64,000 nucleotides of DNA from Maratus speciosus (Eukaryota > Arthropoda > Arachnida > Araneae > Salticidae): contig OZ010792.1 of NCBI GenBank assembly GCA_963932465.1, forward strand, positions 510,617,100 to 510,681,099, read 5' to 3'. Under the pieces are notes generated by a model that searched no databases, had not been told where the DNA came from, and saw nothing but the letters and a program-made list of their open reading frames with translations. Of this stretch, positions 32,923-46,200 are shown piece after piece. The translations under genes were made by a program, and so were the position numbers. The number at the start of each line of letters is the position of its first letter. The first letter of the stretch is position 1.

Positions 32923-35900
32923 GACCGAGCTAAGCTCGGTCAAAATGAGATTTGTGTTTATCTCGATATATTATTCCCACTAAATCATTCTTGCTATTTT
33001 AGATACAATTAGCTTGACCCTGAGACATAGTGACCCAAAATGACGCACTAATCGAATTTTTTCGAACATGCGACCTAATACAATGTTCTTTTCGAGCCTG
33101 AAAACGATGGAATACAAATTTAGTTAAAATCGTTAGTCATATTCTAGATAAAATAAGCTTGACCCACGTTGATTCAAAAAAACCACCAACCGAAATTTAT
33201 CGAAAGGTTGAGCTATTTCAATGGTATTTTTGTTCTGTGAAACGGTATAACAAGAAAAATTGTCAAAATTGTTTGAACATTTTTGAGATGGATGCCGTTA
33301 GCTTGACCCCGACCCATTATCACCAAAATGACCCACTAATAGAATTTCCTTGAGCATGCAACCCAGCCCACTGGTTTTATATTGTCCAGAAACGGTGTAG
33401 TACACAGTTTTGTCAAAATCTTTTGAGCCGTTTTTTAGATAAAGTTAGCTTTATCCTGATCCATTAGGACCCAAAATGACCCATTCATTGAATTTTCTCG
33501 TACATGCGACCCTGCCCAATGGTCTTATCATGCTCGGAAACGGTATTATACAAAATGTTTTCAAAATGTTTTGAAGCGCTTTTTAAATACAATTAGCTTG
33601 ACCCTGACCCATTGTGAGCCAAAATGACCCACTAATCGAGTTTCCTTGAACATGCGACCTAGCCCAATGGTCTTCTCGAGCCCGAAAATGATAGAATACA
33701 AAATTTAGTCAAAATCGTTTAAGCCGTTTTTTAGATAAAATTAGCTGGACCTGACCCATTGTGACCCAAAATGACCCACTAATCAAATTTTCTCGAACAT
33801 GTGATTTACCCCAATTATCTTGTCATGCCCAGAAATGGTATAATATAAAATTTGGTCAAAATGTTTTGAGTATGTTTTTAGATTCAATTAGCTTCCTTGA
33901 CTCTGGCCCATTGTGACCCAAAATGACCCACTAATTGAATTTTCTCGAACATGTGACTTAGCCCAAACATCATCTCATCACCAGAAACGGCCGTATAGTA
34001 AAAAAAAATATTTTGAAAATGTCTTGAGCCGTTTTTAGATGTAATTAGCTTGACCCTGACTCATAACGACCCACTAATCGAATTTTCTCAAACATGTGAC
34101 CCATCCCAATGGTCTTTTTGTGCCCGAAAACAATAGCTTACAGAACTTCGTCAAAATAGTAGAGCCGTTATTTAGATAAACTTAGCTGGACCCACGGTGA
34201 CCCAAAAATGACCCACTAATCGAATTTTCTTGAACAGGTTATCCATCCCAATGGTCTTTTCGTGCCCGAAAATTGTTAGATACAAAATTTAGTCAAAATC
34301 GATTGAGCCGTTCTCTAGATATAATTAGCTTGACCCTGACCCATTATGAACCAAAATGACCCACTAATCTAATTTTCTCGAACACGAGACCCATCCCAAT
34401 GGTCTTTTCGTGCCCGAAAACAGTAGGATGCAAAATTTCGTCAAAATCGTTAGAGCCGTTATCTAGATAACTTAGATTGACCCACGGTGACCCAAAAATC
34501 ACCCACTAATCGAATTTTCTCGAACATGTGACTTAGCCCAATGGTCTTCTCGTAATCCAAAACTGTAGAATATAGAGTTTAGTGAACATAGTTAGAGCCG
34601 TTTTGTAGATAAAAATAATTGACCCACAGTGACCCAAAAATGACTCACTAATCGAATTTTCTCGAACACGTGACCCATCCCAATGGTGTTTGCGCGCCCG
34701 AAAATTGTTAGATACAAAATTTAGTCAAAATCAATTGAGCCGTTCTCTAGATATAATTAGCTTGACCCTGACCCAAAATGACCCACTAATCTAATTTTCT
34801 CGAACACGAGACCCATCCCAATGGTCTTTTCGTGCCCGAAAACAGTAGGGTGCAAAATTTCGTCAAAATCGTTAGAGCCGTTATCTAGATAACTTAGATT
34901 GACCCACGGTGACCCAAAAATCACCCACTAATCGAATTTTCTCGAACATGTGACTTAGCCCAATGGTCTTCTCGTAATCCAAAACTGTAGAATATAGAGT
35001 TTAGTGAACATAGTTAGAGCCGTTTTTTAGATAAAAATAATTGACCCACCGTGACCCAAAAATGACCCACTAATCGAATTTTCTCGAACACGAGACCCAT
35101 CCCAATGGTCTTTTCGTGCCCGAAAACAGTAGGGTGCAAAATTTCGTCAAAATCGTTAGAGCCGTTATCTAAATAGATTGACCCACGGTGACCCAAAAAT
35201 GACCCACTAATCGAATTTTCTTGAACATGTGACTTAGCCTAATGGTCTTCTCGTAATCCAAAACTGTAGAATATAGTGTTTAGTAAAAATCGTTAGAGCC
35301 GTTTTTTAGATAAATCAGCTAGACCCACAGTGACCCAAAAATGACCCACTAATCGAATTTTCTCGAACACGTGACCCATCCCAATGGTCCTTTCGTGTCC
35401 GAAAATGGTTAGATACAAAATTTAGTCAAAATCGATTGAGCCGTTCTTTAGATATAATTAGCCTGACCCTGACCCATTATGACGCAAAATTACCCACTAA
35501 TCGAATTCTCTCGAACACGAGAGCCATCCAAATGGTTTTTTTTTCGTGCCTGAAAATGGTTAGATACAAAATTTAGTCAAAATCGATTGAGCCGTTTTCT
35601 AGATATAATTAGCTTGACTCCGACCCATTATGACCCAAAATGACCCACTAATCGAATTTTCTCGAACATGAGACCCATCCCAATGGTCTTTGCGCGCCCG
35701 AAAATGGTTAGATACAAAATTTAGTCAAAATCGATTGAGCCGTTCTCTAGATATAATTAGCTTGACCCTGACCCATTATGACCCAAAATGACCCACTAAT
35801 CTAATTTTCTCGAACACGAGACCCATCCCAATGGACTTTTCGTGCCCGAAAACAGTAGGGTGCAAAATTTCGTCAAAATCGTTAGAGCCGTTATCTAGAT

Positions 35901-36386
35901 AACTTAGCTTGACCCACGGTGACCCAAAAATGACCCCCTAATCGAATTTTCTCGAACATGTGACTTAGCCCAATGGTCTTCTCGTAATCCAAAACTGTAG
36001 AATATAGAGTTTAGTGAAAATCGTTAGAGCCGTTTTTTAGATAAAAATAGCTAGACCCACACTGACCCAAAAATGACCCACAAATCGAAATTTCTGGAAC
36101 ACGTGACCTAGCCCAATAGTCTTCTCGTGCCCGAAAATGGTTGGATACAAAATTTGGTCAAAATCGATTGAGCCGTTCTTTAGATATAATTAGCTAGACC
36201 CTGACCCATTATGACCCAAAATCACCCACTAGTCGCATTTTCTCGAACACGAGACCCATCCCAATGGTCTTTACGTGCCCGAAAACTGTAGGGTGCAAAA
36301 TTTAATTAAAATCGTTAGAGCCGTTCTCAAGATAAAATTTACACACACACACACACTCAATTTTTGCTCGCATTATAGTATAAGAT
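32923..36386. repeat. Tandem array, ~22 units of ~145 bp, inside a bounded element
   Basis: It begins actagcaggaatgaccgagctaagctcgg (hairpin) and ends with an (AC)n run and gcattatagtataagat. In between are about 22 copies of a unit with tgacccactaatcgaatttt, cccaatggtcttttcgtgcccg and gagccgtt. Spacing is 137-152 bp. From about 34,210 to 35,930 three unit types recur in the same order, giving a higher-order period of about 430 bp. The ORFs it contains are by-products of the periodicity. Confidence 0.8.
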
Positions 36387-37239
36387 AATGTGTTCTTTTC
36401 AGATTTTTTTTTCCTCGAAATTTGTCATTTCTTATTCTTTTTTCTTGTCAACTAGAAAAAAATAAATAGACATACACAAAATAGAATAAACAATTAAATT
36501 TAAAAAATCAAAAAACCCGACTGCGTAATAAGCGAACTAATTAATTATTTTTCATCAATGTGAAACTATTTTTTTTTTTTCAATTCCTACTATTAGCTCA
36601 CACTCTCGCTATATATATCTTGTTCAAATTTTCAATCGTTAATAAAATATACTTATTATTCATCCAATCAAGCTCAAATATTTTTTTTTAACTTGTAGTG
36701 GATGGCACTTGATTTTAATCCAGTTTTTTTTTCAAATATTAATTCACTAATTAAATTAAATTAATTAATTTTCAATAATCGAGAGAGCCCTCTTCTTGAT
36801 CAAGGCATTTTAAGCTCCACTCAAGAAGAAGAAGAATGGGGGGGGGGGGGGGGGAAATCTCATATTGACCTAAGTAGGAATGGACTTAAAATATTTTTGT
36901 TTATATTATTTGTTTATCTTACTTATCTATTTTTTTTATTTACTTTTATTGATGACTTTTAAGTTGTGTTTAATTGTTAGTTCCTATCTATAAACATTGT
37001 TTTGATGAGGTCTATAGATGTCTATGATGGTTAGAGTTGCAGTAAAGCTAGAGATCCACAATACATACACAACTTCCAGGTTGTATAATATTTTAACGGA
37101 GCTTCTCATTGTAAAATAGTCAATGAAACATAGTCTTCATTTTGAAAGACCTATCCAATGATATGCCACTCAATAGGGTGCGTATTTTTTTCGTCTCTAC
37201 CGCCATTTTGAATTTATAAAAACAAAGCCTAGCCTATAA
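36387..37239. other. AT-rich spacer inside the hAT-like element
   Basis: Poly-T, poly-A and a 16-18-base G run near 36,837-36,855. No gene or named repeat recognised. Confidence 0.4.
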
Positions 37240-37847
37240 CCATCGGGCCGTTAAGACGAATTGATAGAGACCTCATTCATTAAAATACATCCAGCCGTTG
37301 AGATGTTTCGAGGGTATAAAGAAATCCACATACACAGATACGCGTGAAACACATAACCCTTCTTTTTAGTCGGGTAAAAAGGAAAGTAAAAAGAGGAAGG
37401 AAAGGTATTCAATATACCTCCCATGATTAATTTATTATTTTATATATAATTTATATTTAATCATTCCAATTTTTATATGAACTGTCAATATGTTTTATAG
37501 TTATGTAATGCATTATTATTAAATTTTTATGCAGTAAAACTTATCAAAAGAAAACTCGTATATAAATGAAAAACATCATTGTTCCGGTGAAAAGAATACA
37601 ACAAAATATTAATAGAAGACACAGAAATCTACTTAAATAGAATTTTCTCCAGCCTCTTGAGACTCCATTTTAGCAGGTCTTATTGTATTTTGTAACAATT
37701 CTGTTTAATTTAAATAAAATAGTATTTATCCATTTATATTAAATCTCCGTTATACTCATCACACACCTAAGTATTTGCATACAAAAGTGTTATATTCGGG
37801 CTGAACCCTCCCAATAATTTGGAAAACTCTACACCTATGCGACGTTC

Positions 37848-38341
37848 ATTATTTGTCTATTCTAAAACAAGAAAAGTCATGCGTCAAGCAAGATTCTGAA
37901 ACACTTTCCAACTCTTCCACAACACTTTAACAAAACTTCGCTATAATATAGTAGTAAATAAGGTATGTATAGTAGAAAGTAAATAAGTAAATAAGATACT
38001 TAAGTAAACATTTTAGAAAAAGCATAACACATTCGAAAAACTGATTTCAACAATTACCGCACATAACTGGAAAGGTACTCCAATTCTTTTCTGCAGCTCT
38101 GTATGTAATTTATATATTTGTACAGATTTTACATAGTATGCTAAAATTTAGTTTAGTAATGAAAATTCACCTTCAGTAATTTCTATCAATAGATGGAAAA
38201 CGTACTTGAATTTTTTTGTACAGCCCTGTATATTACATACAGATTTTCATACAATCTACATATTAAGCTGAAATTTAATTCAGGCAAAAACATGCTTAAA
38301 ACTACTTAAATTATACACTTCCAGGAATTACTATCCATAGA
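37848..38341. repeat. Degenerate array, left part
   Basis: Repeated motifs tacagccctgtatattacata and atgctaaaatttag recur with a spacing of roughly 150 bp. The same motifs continue after the hAT insertion at 49,994-50,760, so a single array has been split. Confidence 0.55.
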
Positions 38342-38999
38342 CGGCCATCCAGGGGCGCCATTTCAGAATTTTCTTGGGGGGGGGGGGGGGGCAACGTTTT
38401 CTTTGAGGACAGGGGCATAGCCAAGGGTGAAGTTCGAGAGGGGGGGGGTATCCTCTTCCCTCCGAACGAGAACCGATTCAAAATTCCGTTTTAAGCAGGT
38501 TTTCATCTTAGGAGGTATACTTTCAAGATACTGACTAAGGTTTTCCGTTTAAGACAGTATTCCGTTAGAGACAGTTTCCATTTTACATGTATATCTAAGA
38601 CTGTTAAAACATCCTTTCTATAGTAAACCTCTGAAGAGCATAGGTACATTTATTGTAAAACTTGTGAAAATGAAACCTGTCAGAAAAAGAATTATTTCGG
38701 AAACGAAAAAAAAAAATCGCGTTTCTTTGAAAAAACACCATATAATTACACTTGCTAATACGGAAGCCTGTCTAAAATGGAGTTTTTTCCCCCCTGACCT
38801 TTCAACTTCTTCTTTGCAGGTTTTGCTGCAGGAGTGGGGTGACATTTCAAGAGGTTCTTGGAGGGGGGAACAAAGTTTTCTTTGAGGGGAAGGGCTTGAA
38901 ACAGCGTATGGGATTTTGCCCTTTTAACGTCTTTCAAAACCATGGGATTCTAGGAACATTTTTTAATTTTCGTGGAAGACCACGGTATTTTTTTCTTTT

Positions 39000-39650
39000 T
39001 TTGCGGAGCTACGCGAAATCAACTCGCCAATCGACCACGGAAAAAAATCTTAAATTTTGTAAATTGGACTTGGAAAAAATAGTCAATTTGGTAAATTAGT
39101 CGCGGAAAAAATATTACTTCCTAAAAGGACCGTGAAAAAATATTGCAAAGATCGTGGAAACAAACAGCGATTATTGTCAATCGGTTGCGGAAAAAAAAAA
39201 AATGCAGATTTCAATATTCGGTCGCAAGAAAAAAAATCAAATTTGCTCATAAGTCGTGCAAAAAAAATTGTGAATTTCGAATATCTATTAAGGAAAAAAA
39301 CGAGAATTTTGTCAAAGGTTTCGGATAAAAATCACGAATTTAATGAAAGAATCGCGCAAAAAATTCAAAAATTTCGTCAAACGATCGCGCAAAGCGATCA
39401 CAAATTTTGTCAGTCGGCTGCGAGAAAAAAAAAAAACGAATTTCAACAAATGATCGTAGAAAAGAATCGCGAATTTCGTCAAAATATCTAGGATAGAAAT
39501 AGCGAATTTCATTAATCGTCGCAAAAAATATCGGGAATTTTGACAAATGGTCACAGAAAAAAATTGTGAATTTCGTGAATCGATCACGAAAAAAAATCGC
39601 GAATTTCGTCAAATCGTCGGGGAAAAAAATCGTGAAATTCAATCGGTCAC
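39000..39650. repeat. ~36-bp minisatellite (gcgaatttcgtcaaa...)
   Basis: About 17-18 imperfect copies of a unit around aatcgcgaatttcgtcaaa plus tcgcggaaaa. It is part of the outer hAT element. Both strands show long spurious ORFs of Lys/Asn/Phe-rich composition because the unit length is a multiple of three. Confidence 0.8.
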
Positions 39651-39848
39651 AAGATAATAAGCCCATAAACATAGTCAACACGTCAAGAAGTTTGCAAATT
39701 TTGTGATTCATAGGGATATGAAATTTTCACCAATGATTTTCTCTGAGTAAAAAATTTCTTTAATCATTTTCTGCATTCCTTTTCAGACTATGATCTAAAT
39801 TCCACACAATTCAGAAATTTGTAAAACATTTGTTATCTGCATTAGAGA

Positions 39849-41423
39849 ATAGAGATGAGTTCGGGCTCACTTTTCGAAGCCCGGGCCCGCCCGAGCCCGA
39901 CGATTTTAAATCCGAGCCCGAAACATTTTTTGTCATTAGAGCCCGAGCCCAATACCGAAAAAGTAAACCGAAATTTTTTTTTAATCAAAATTGCATAAAA
40001 GTTGTTCTAAATGTAATATCTCTCTTTTTTTTTTTTAACAACTTCGTACATCACAATAACTGTTAATACATAGCACATAATTAATTTTATGACATTTACA
40101 TTCAATCTTTTCAAAAGATAAACCCCTAAAAAGGTTCTCATATTTTTCTCTCGCAACAAGCAAATCTGACGAGAACATTAACGAAGTGCGTTTTAGAAAT
40201 AAATGACGGAATGAAATTTGCAGAAATTACGATTTATATGACGAAGAATCGAACAACGTTTTTCTATTTCTTACATTCTTACATTTCTTACATTTCTTAT
40301 TCTACATCTTTCGTAATTCTCGTGTTCTTGAAAATCAGCTTAAATTAAAAATTCAACAGCACTTATCTGAAAGATCCGATGCTTCTTATAGGAAAAGTGT
40401 ATCGATTGTAATGCTCATTGACTATTAACAGAAGATATTACTTTTTTCGCCTAGATTTTCAAATAATAAAATAAAATTAACGATTTAATTTAAAAATATC
40501 CTACTATTTATTTGTCTTGGCGCATTATGAACTATCTAGTGTATCCATTTATCGTCAATGGTATAAATCTGCAAATATTGCAAATTTCTTTTAAAATAGC
40601 ATTGATGTTGTAACATTAATCAATCATCACATACAATTATTTATACCCAATTTAAAACCAAAATTCTCCTTTTACAAATATAATTAACTGAAACCTCCTT
40701 CCCTTTTAAAAACATCACTCTTTATCTCTAATACAGCTAATAAATATTCCTTTTAATGTTTACCAAATTATGAACTGTTAACAAAAAAAAAAAAAAAAGA
40801 AAAAAAAATTCAACTCTCACACCCTCATAAACAAACAGTCAAATATTCACGAATAAATAAATATATTTTTTTTATCATTTGCTTTTCTTTTGCGCAGTAA
40901 TTTTTTAAGTAGTGTTCTTATACTAAAATAGAAAAACACTATTTCTATTTTTCTTTCATTCTGATCAAAATAACATCATTTCTTATGGAAAATGTGATTT
41001 TCAACCCAGGCGTCGTAAGGACGAGAAGTAGGTGATAACAGACACATGCCTCATTTATTTATTGAAACCACAGGAAACAGACAGATTAGTGATTATTATG
41101 AAAGGAGAAATTAAATTACTTTTACAAGGATAACAGCTTTTTAACAGAAATAAAAATAAAAAATACTGAATTTATTTTAGACATATAAATAGATTTTAGA
41201 AATTAAAACACCTTAAAAAGCATTAACAGAATAATATGGGGAACACAATAAATTTTGATGATTATATATTAATTAATATGTGATTACTTCTTATATTTTT
41301 TAAATGTTTTTTTTTCATACTTGAATAAACAAAATTTTCAGGTTAAAAAAAAATGAGCCCGAGCCCGAAGGCTGGTATGAAAATCGAGCCCGTGTCTGGC
41401 CCGGGCTGAGCCCTCTCATCTGT
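39849..41423. mobile_element. hAT-like non-autonomous element (~1.6 kb)
   Basis: The ends contain inverted agatgag and cgggctc/gagccc blocks and are GC-rich against an AT-rich core. A perfect 8-bp duplication attagaga flanks it (39,841-39,848; 41,424-41,431). The core has no ORF of note. It inserted into the left terminus of another copy of the same family, which continues at 41,432. Confidence 0.8.
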
Positions 41424-42030
41424 ATTAGAGAAGAGTGCGGGCTCTTTTATCAGAGCCCGGGTCCGGCCCAACCCGACGATTTTCAATCTGAGGCCGCCCG
41501 AGCCCGATACCGAAAACATGTAATAGTAAAAAATTGCATAATATTTAAAAAAATGTTTCAAATGTAATTATCATTTGTAAACTACTTTTTACATAGAAAT
41601 GACTTAAAAGAAAATTTAAATTTAATGTTATCAAAAGAAAAGTTTGGTATCAAATAAAAATGTACTTCATTACTTAAAAGGATTCTCATACTTTTTTTCT
41701 TATAAGAAAATCTTACGGGCATGTTAATGAAGTGTGTTTCATCAATAAATGCATGAAATTTGTAGAAATTACTATTTATTTAGCGAATAATGGAACAACA
41801 TTTATCAATTTTCTAAAAAAAAGTGCACATTTTTAACTATAACCAATTCCTTCCTCGTGACAATCTTTCGGGATTGGCGTGACCCTGAAAATAATCTTAA
41901 ATTAAAAATTTTAATGTCCGGTTGTTTTAACAGGAAAAGAGGAAACACTGCTCGATTGCTTTCTATCGGAATAATATGGTAATTAAATTTACTTACGACT
42001 GAAAGTGACTTCGTAAATTGCAGCGTACAG
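41424..42030. mobile_element. Second hAT-like copy, truncated
   Basis: It starts agaagagtgcgggctctttt and repeats the left part of 39,849-41,423 (gacgattttcaatctgaggcc block; gactgaaagtgacttcgtaa block). Similarity is lost near 42,030, so the right end is missing. Confidence 0.6.
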
Positions 42031-43759
42031 CTGTATATAATACTGTATATAATATGATTTAATAAAGCAAATGATTTGATAGCGTTGTAATGACTGAAGT
42101 AAATATAATGTGACACTAATAATGCAAAATAAAAAATTCAAATAATTAAGAACTTGAATTAACCACCTTTCTTAAAAAAAGAAAAATCCTCTCTAAATTT
42201 CCGACTAAAGGGGAAATTCACCTCGAAAATTCTAGCCCTGAGGGGGACGAGTTTTCTTTGATCATTTTGCACACGGCTGGGAAGTAGTAGTTAATAGAAT
42301 TTTTTCTCACATATCTTTTTAAAATTAGCCAAAATACTCACTCATCAATGAGAGAACTGTCTCACCTTGAGAGTGTTGGAATAGTAAAGTCTTTAGAAAA
42401 TATTTTTGATAATTATCAGTTTCTGTACATAAAGTGTTTATTGTAATTACATGTGTTTTTATTGTAATAAAATCTGACAAGTTACTTTAGCTTTTGAGGA
42501 ATTTATGAAAAAAAATGTTGAGTCTGACCTCTCATAACTGATAGGGATGCATCGAATTTTCGGTATCTATTCGGTATTCGGACATGCTACCGAATATTCG
42601 GCTTGGTCGAATATCGAACTATTCGGTCAAACCATAGGCGTAGAGTCATATGGGCCCGTGGGGCTCGGGCCCCTCCAATAATTTTTTCAGATGGGCTATA
42701 TTTTTTACGCCAGCTGACATAGTAAAAAACTCAGATTTTGGAATTTCATAGAATTTACAAAAGTTTTTATCGTAAAATATTTTCGATGGATAATTGTTCT
42801 TTCTCTAAATTCGCTGTTTACATTTATTCTTTGTAAACAAGTAAAACAACTGGAAAATTTTAGCGTGGCGAATTGGAAAAAAACTAAGCACTCTCCACAG
42901 TGAGTTTTTCTTTCTTCTTTGGACACTGGGCACACTTTCTGGGAAGAAATTTTTTTCTGATTCGGCGTAGACATAGGGCAATAAATTAACGTTTTTAACG
43001 GGCGACAAATTGTACCCAATATGATCTGATTAGAGTGCAGATAAGATTGTTTGCCGTTTCCCGAACCTACAAAGTAAGTGGCTACAATTTACGAGCTTTG
43101 GAGAACTCGGGAGGGAGGGGGGAAGAGGAGTTAAGTTTTTTTGCAAATGACCAAACCAGAAGCCAGAAGTGTGTGTCTGTGAACCAGTGTCTCCAAAGCA
43201 TAGAATATAAAGGGAGAAGTTATTTGCCTCTAAATCATGCATAAAACTCATATTTATTAATTTTTTTTTAAATGCATCAAGCGGTCTCTCTACAGTAACT
43301 GATGATTCACCAGGATTTGGTAACAATAAACTAAACAATAATAAAGTATTCAATTGTTCTTATTCGGGCACAGCAAGAAACACGAACTCAGCCCCATTTT
43401 CTTTCAGGTTGGATAGGGACCAGGTCCAAATTTTTTCTATAAACCCAGGCCAGGCCTAAACTTCACTTTTTCCGTTTTTTGCCGTTTCCGACTGACATTT
43501 GATTCGATTTTCGTGATATTTTCAAATTTTTCGATGTTCATATAAAAGTATCTATCTGTACATACGCATTCATGGCAAACACAGCAGGGCCGCTTTTTCG
43601 TGAGCAACCCCGTATGTAGTATTTATATTATATGCTCGGCGTCGACCAGTCCGTCCAAAAATAGTACGAAACACAAAAACACTAATAAAATCGTAATAAA
43701 AAATCGCGAAAAAAAAGGCTGCATGAATTCCAAATGAATTTAAATGAAAAAAAAAAAAA

Positions 43760-44850
43760 TTACTATTTTGGGCTAGAAGATAACCGGATTCCTTTTACTA
43801 ATTTGGAAAAATTGCAGCGAATCACGAAATATTTCTAAAAATCGCAGATAACAAAATTTATTATTATGGGCTAAAATATTAAAGCAGGATTCCTTTTACA
43901 AACGTAGAAAGTTGCTGCTGAAAGCGAAAAATCTCTAAACAATGCATAAAAAATTCGAAAAAACAAAAACAAAATTCGCTGTACAAATTTCCAATAAACT
44001 TTATTGAAAATATAACAAAATTTATTATATTGGGCTAAAAGTTTGAAACCCAATTCCTTTTACGAATATCAAAAGATAGCAGCGGAACGCTAAACATCGC
44101 ATTAAAAATCGATAAAAAATCAAAAATCGCACAGGAAAAAAATTACTACAGCGGTTTACAAATTTGAAACGAATTTCTTTTATAAATGTAAAAAAAAAAG
44201 AAAAAGAAATCGTATAAAAACGCTAAAAACCATGTTGGAAAGCGTTTTTTTTTGGTTTTTTTTTTTTTTTTCAGAAATGGCGGAGGAGAAAATTTGCTAT
44301 ATTAGGTTTGAAACAGAAAAAATATGTACGCTGAAAAATATCTACGGAATGAGAAAAAAACGCAAAAAAGAGCATTAAAAATTCAAAAATAGCTGAGAAC
44401 AAAATTCACTATAGTGGACTAAAACATTAACCGGAATTCTTTCACGAACTTGAAAAAATCTACACGGAACGTGAAAAATCGCAATAGAAATCGCTCAAAA
44501 TGAAAAACTTACGAAGAAGACCAAAATGTACTACTTTAGGCTTAAAACTTTAAAATCGAATTCCTTTTACCGATGTAAAAAAGCCACTGTGGAAAGCGAA
44601 AAACCGCTGAAAATTGCATTAAAAATCATTAAAGATTCCAAAAGTAGCAAAGGCCAAAAATTACTATAGTGCTCTAAAACATTTTAACCGGAATTCTTTC
44701 ACGAGTGTCAAAACTCGTTGCGAAAAATCGCAAAAACTCCCATTTAAAATCGAATTAAAAATTCAAAAATTTCGGAAGACAATATTTACTGTATAAGGCT
44801 AAAAGTTTGAAACCGAATTCTTTTTATCAATATAAACTAGTTGGATGTGC
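43760..44850. repeat. Degenerate ~120-bp minisatellite
   Basis: About nine units built from gggctaaaa, ccgaattccttttac and aaaaatcgcattaaaaat, resuming at 45,555-45,790 after an insertion. No coding capacity. Confidence 0.7.
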
Positions 44851-45553
44851 CAATCCCAAAACTTTCTTCTATCTCATGTCAATATTTCATTATAATTAGT
44901 TTTATTAGTATTTTTATTAGAATTAAGCATAACTTCATACCCATTTCGATGGTACAATATTGAAAATTGCACAAAATCGCTATTACAGCGCCCCCTAACG
45001 GCGGATTTTTTTCCAAATTCAGGGAGGACCTTCTTGCCACGGCCAAAAACATACACAAAAAATTTAGTTCAATTCTATGCATAACTTCATACACTTTTCG
45101 ATGGTACAATATTCAAAATGCACAAAAATCGTTGTTACAGCGCCCCCTACCGGCGGATTTTTTCCAAATTCAGGGAGGACCTTCTTGCCACGGCCAAAAA
45201 CATACACAAAAAATTTGGTTCAATTCTATGCATAACTTCATACACTTTTCGATGGTACAATATTCAAAATGCACAAAAATCGTGATTATAGCGCCCCCTA
45301 CCGACGGAATTTTTCCAAATTCAGGGAGGACCTGCTTGCCATAGTCAAAAATTTAAAAAAAAAAATTGGTTCAATTCTATGCACAACTTCATACAATTGT
45401 TGATGGTACAATGGCGACACACGGACAGACAGACATTTTGTATAAACATGTTTTTTGTGATCTCTGACCCCTAAAACGAGTAAATCCGTCAAAAACCGGA
45501 AGTCGAAAAAATTTCGATTACAATACTTTCTTCTGTTGAAGATAGAAGAAAGT
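44850..45553 (-). mobile_element. Repeat element with exchangeable minisatellite core, copy 1
   Basis: Outer blocks tgccaatcccaaaactttcttct (left) and actttcttctgttgaagata (right) bound about 3.5 copies of a roughly 150-bp tandem unit with acagcgccccctaccggcgg and cagggaggacc. It interrupts the 120-bp minisatellite. The same outer blocks occur, inverted, around a different core at 46,330-47,510. Confidence 0.65.
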
Positions 45554-45954
45554 AAAAATCGTTGCGAAACACGAAATAACGCTGAAAATCGCATACAAAA
45601 ATTTGCGAAAAATTCCAAAATCACTGTACGAATCCCGAATAAACTTTTTCGAAAAGAGGATAAAATTTACCATATTATACGCTAAAAGATTGAAATCGGA
45701 TTTATTTTAACAATGTAAAAAAAAAAAAAAAAAAAATCGTCTCGAACCGTAAAAAAACGTTAAAAATTGCATTAAAAATGATATTGAAAAAGTCTAATCA
45801 AAAAGTCCGAAATCGGGCTTTCAGGTACATAACTAAATAGAGGTATACATTCAAAGCAAATTTTGTAGCTCTGCGTGCAACGGGTTTTTTTTTTCTTAGA
45901 ACATAGCCTTTTTTTAGAACACAGACAAACTTCTTTCCTTATTATCATAGACTA

Positions 45955-46166
45955 GCTGACCTGCCCGACGTTGCTCGGGCCGGTGATAATAACCGTATAT
46001 AAACCACAAATTTGTATGATTTTATACCTTTAATACGATTTTGTCGGAATTTATATTTTTAAATGAAAAAATCGCAAAAAATATTGACCTTTTAATGGTA
46101 AAAGCGCTCGTAAGAAGTCATTTTCTGTTTTTCACGTAGGGTCGTTTCATAATTTTTTTTTTAAAT

Positions 46167-46200
<34 letters not shown>

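Larger units (their letters stand above)
32772..37839. mobile_element. hAT-like element (cataggcgtagag family) carrying a satellite array
   Basis: The left end cataggcgtagag and right end ctctacacctatg are inverted, with a second shared block (gcccctctaaaaaatt / aaccctcccaataattt). The flanks ctacgtcc and cgacgttc match at six of eight bases. The same family is intact at 42,633-49,109. The interior has no transposase. It holds the array element at about 32,923-36,386 and at about 37,240-37,380 an end-like sequence (cacataacccttctttttagtcgggtaaaaa) of another dispersed repeat. Confidence 0.65.

Noticed and set aside
32923..36386. CRISPR-like array
   Set aside because: Unit-to-unit similarity runs through the whole 145 bp with no unique spacers, and the context is eukaryotic transposon DNA.
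39132..39711. Overlapping 119- and 123-residue ORFs on both strands
   Set aside because: They are products of a 36-bp minisatellite whose period keeps frames open.
41805..42116. 103-residue minus-strand ORF
   Set aside because: It lies across the truncated hAT copy and shows no domain; the same family elsewhere has no matching frame.
44967..45624. 125- and 108-residue ORFs
   Set aside because: They follow the 150-bp tandem unit; the residue pattern repeats with it and resembles no protein.
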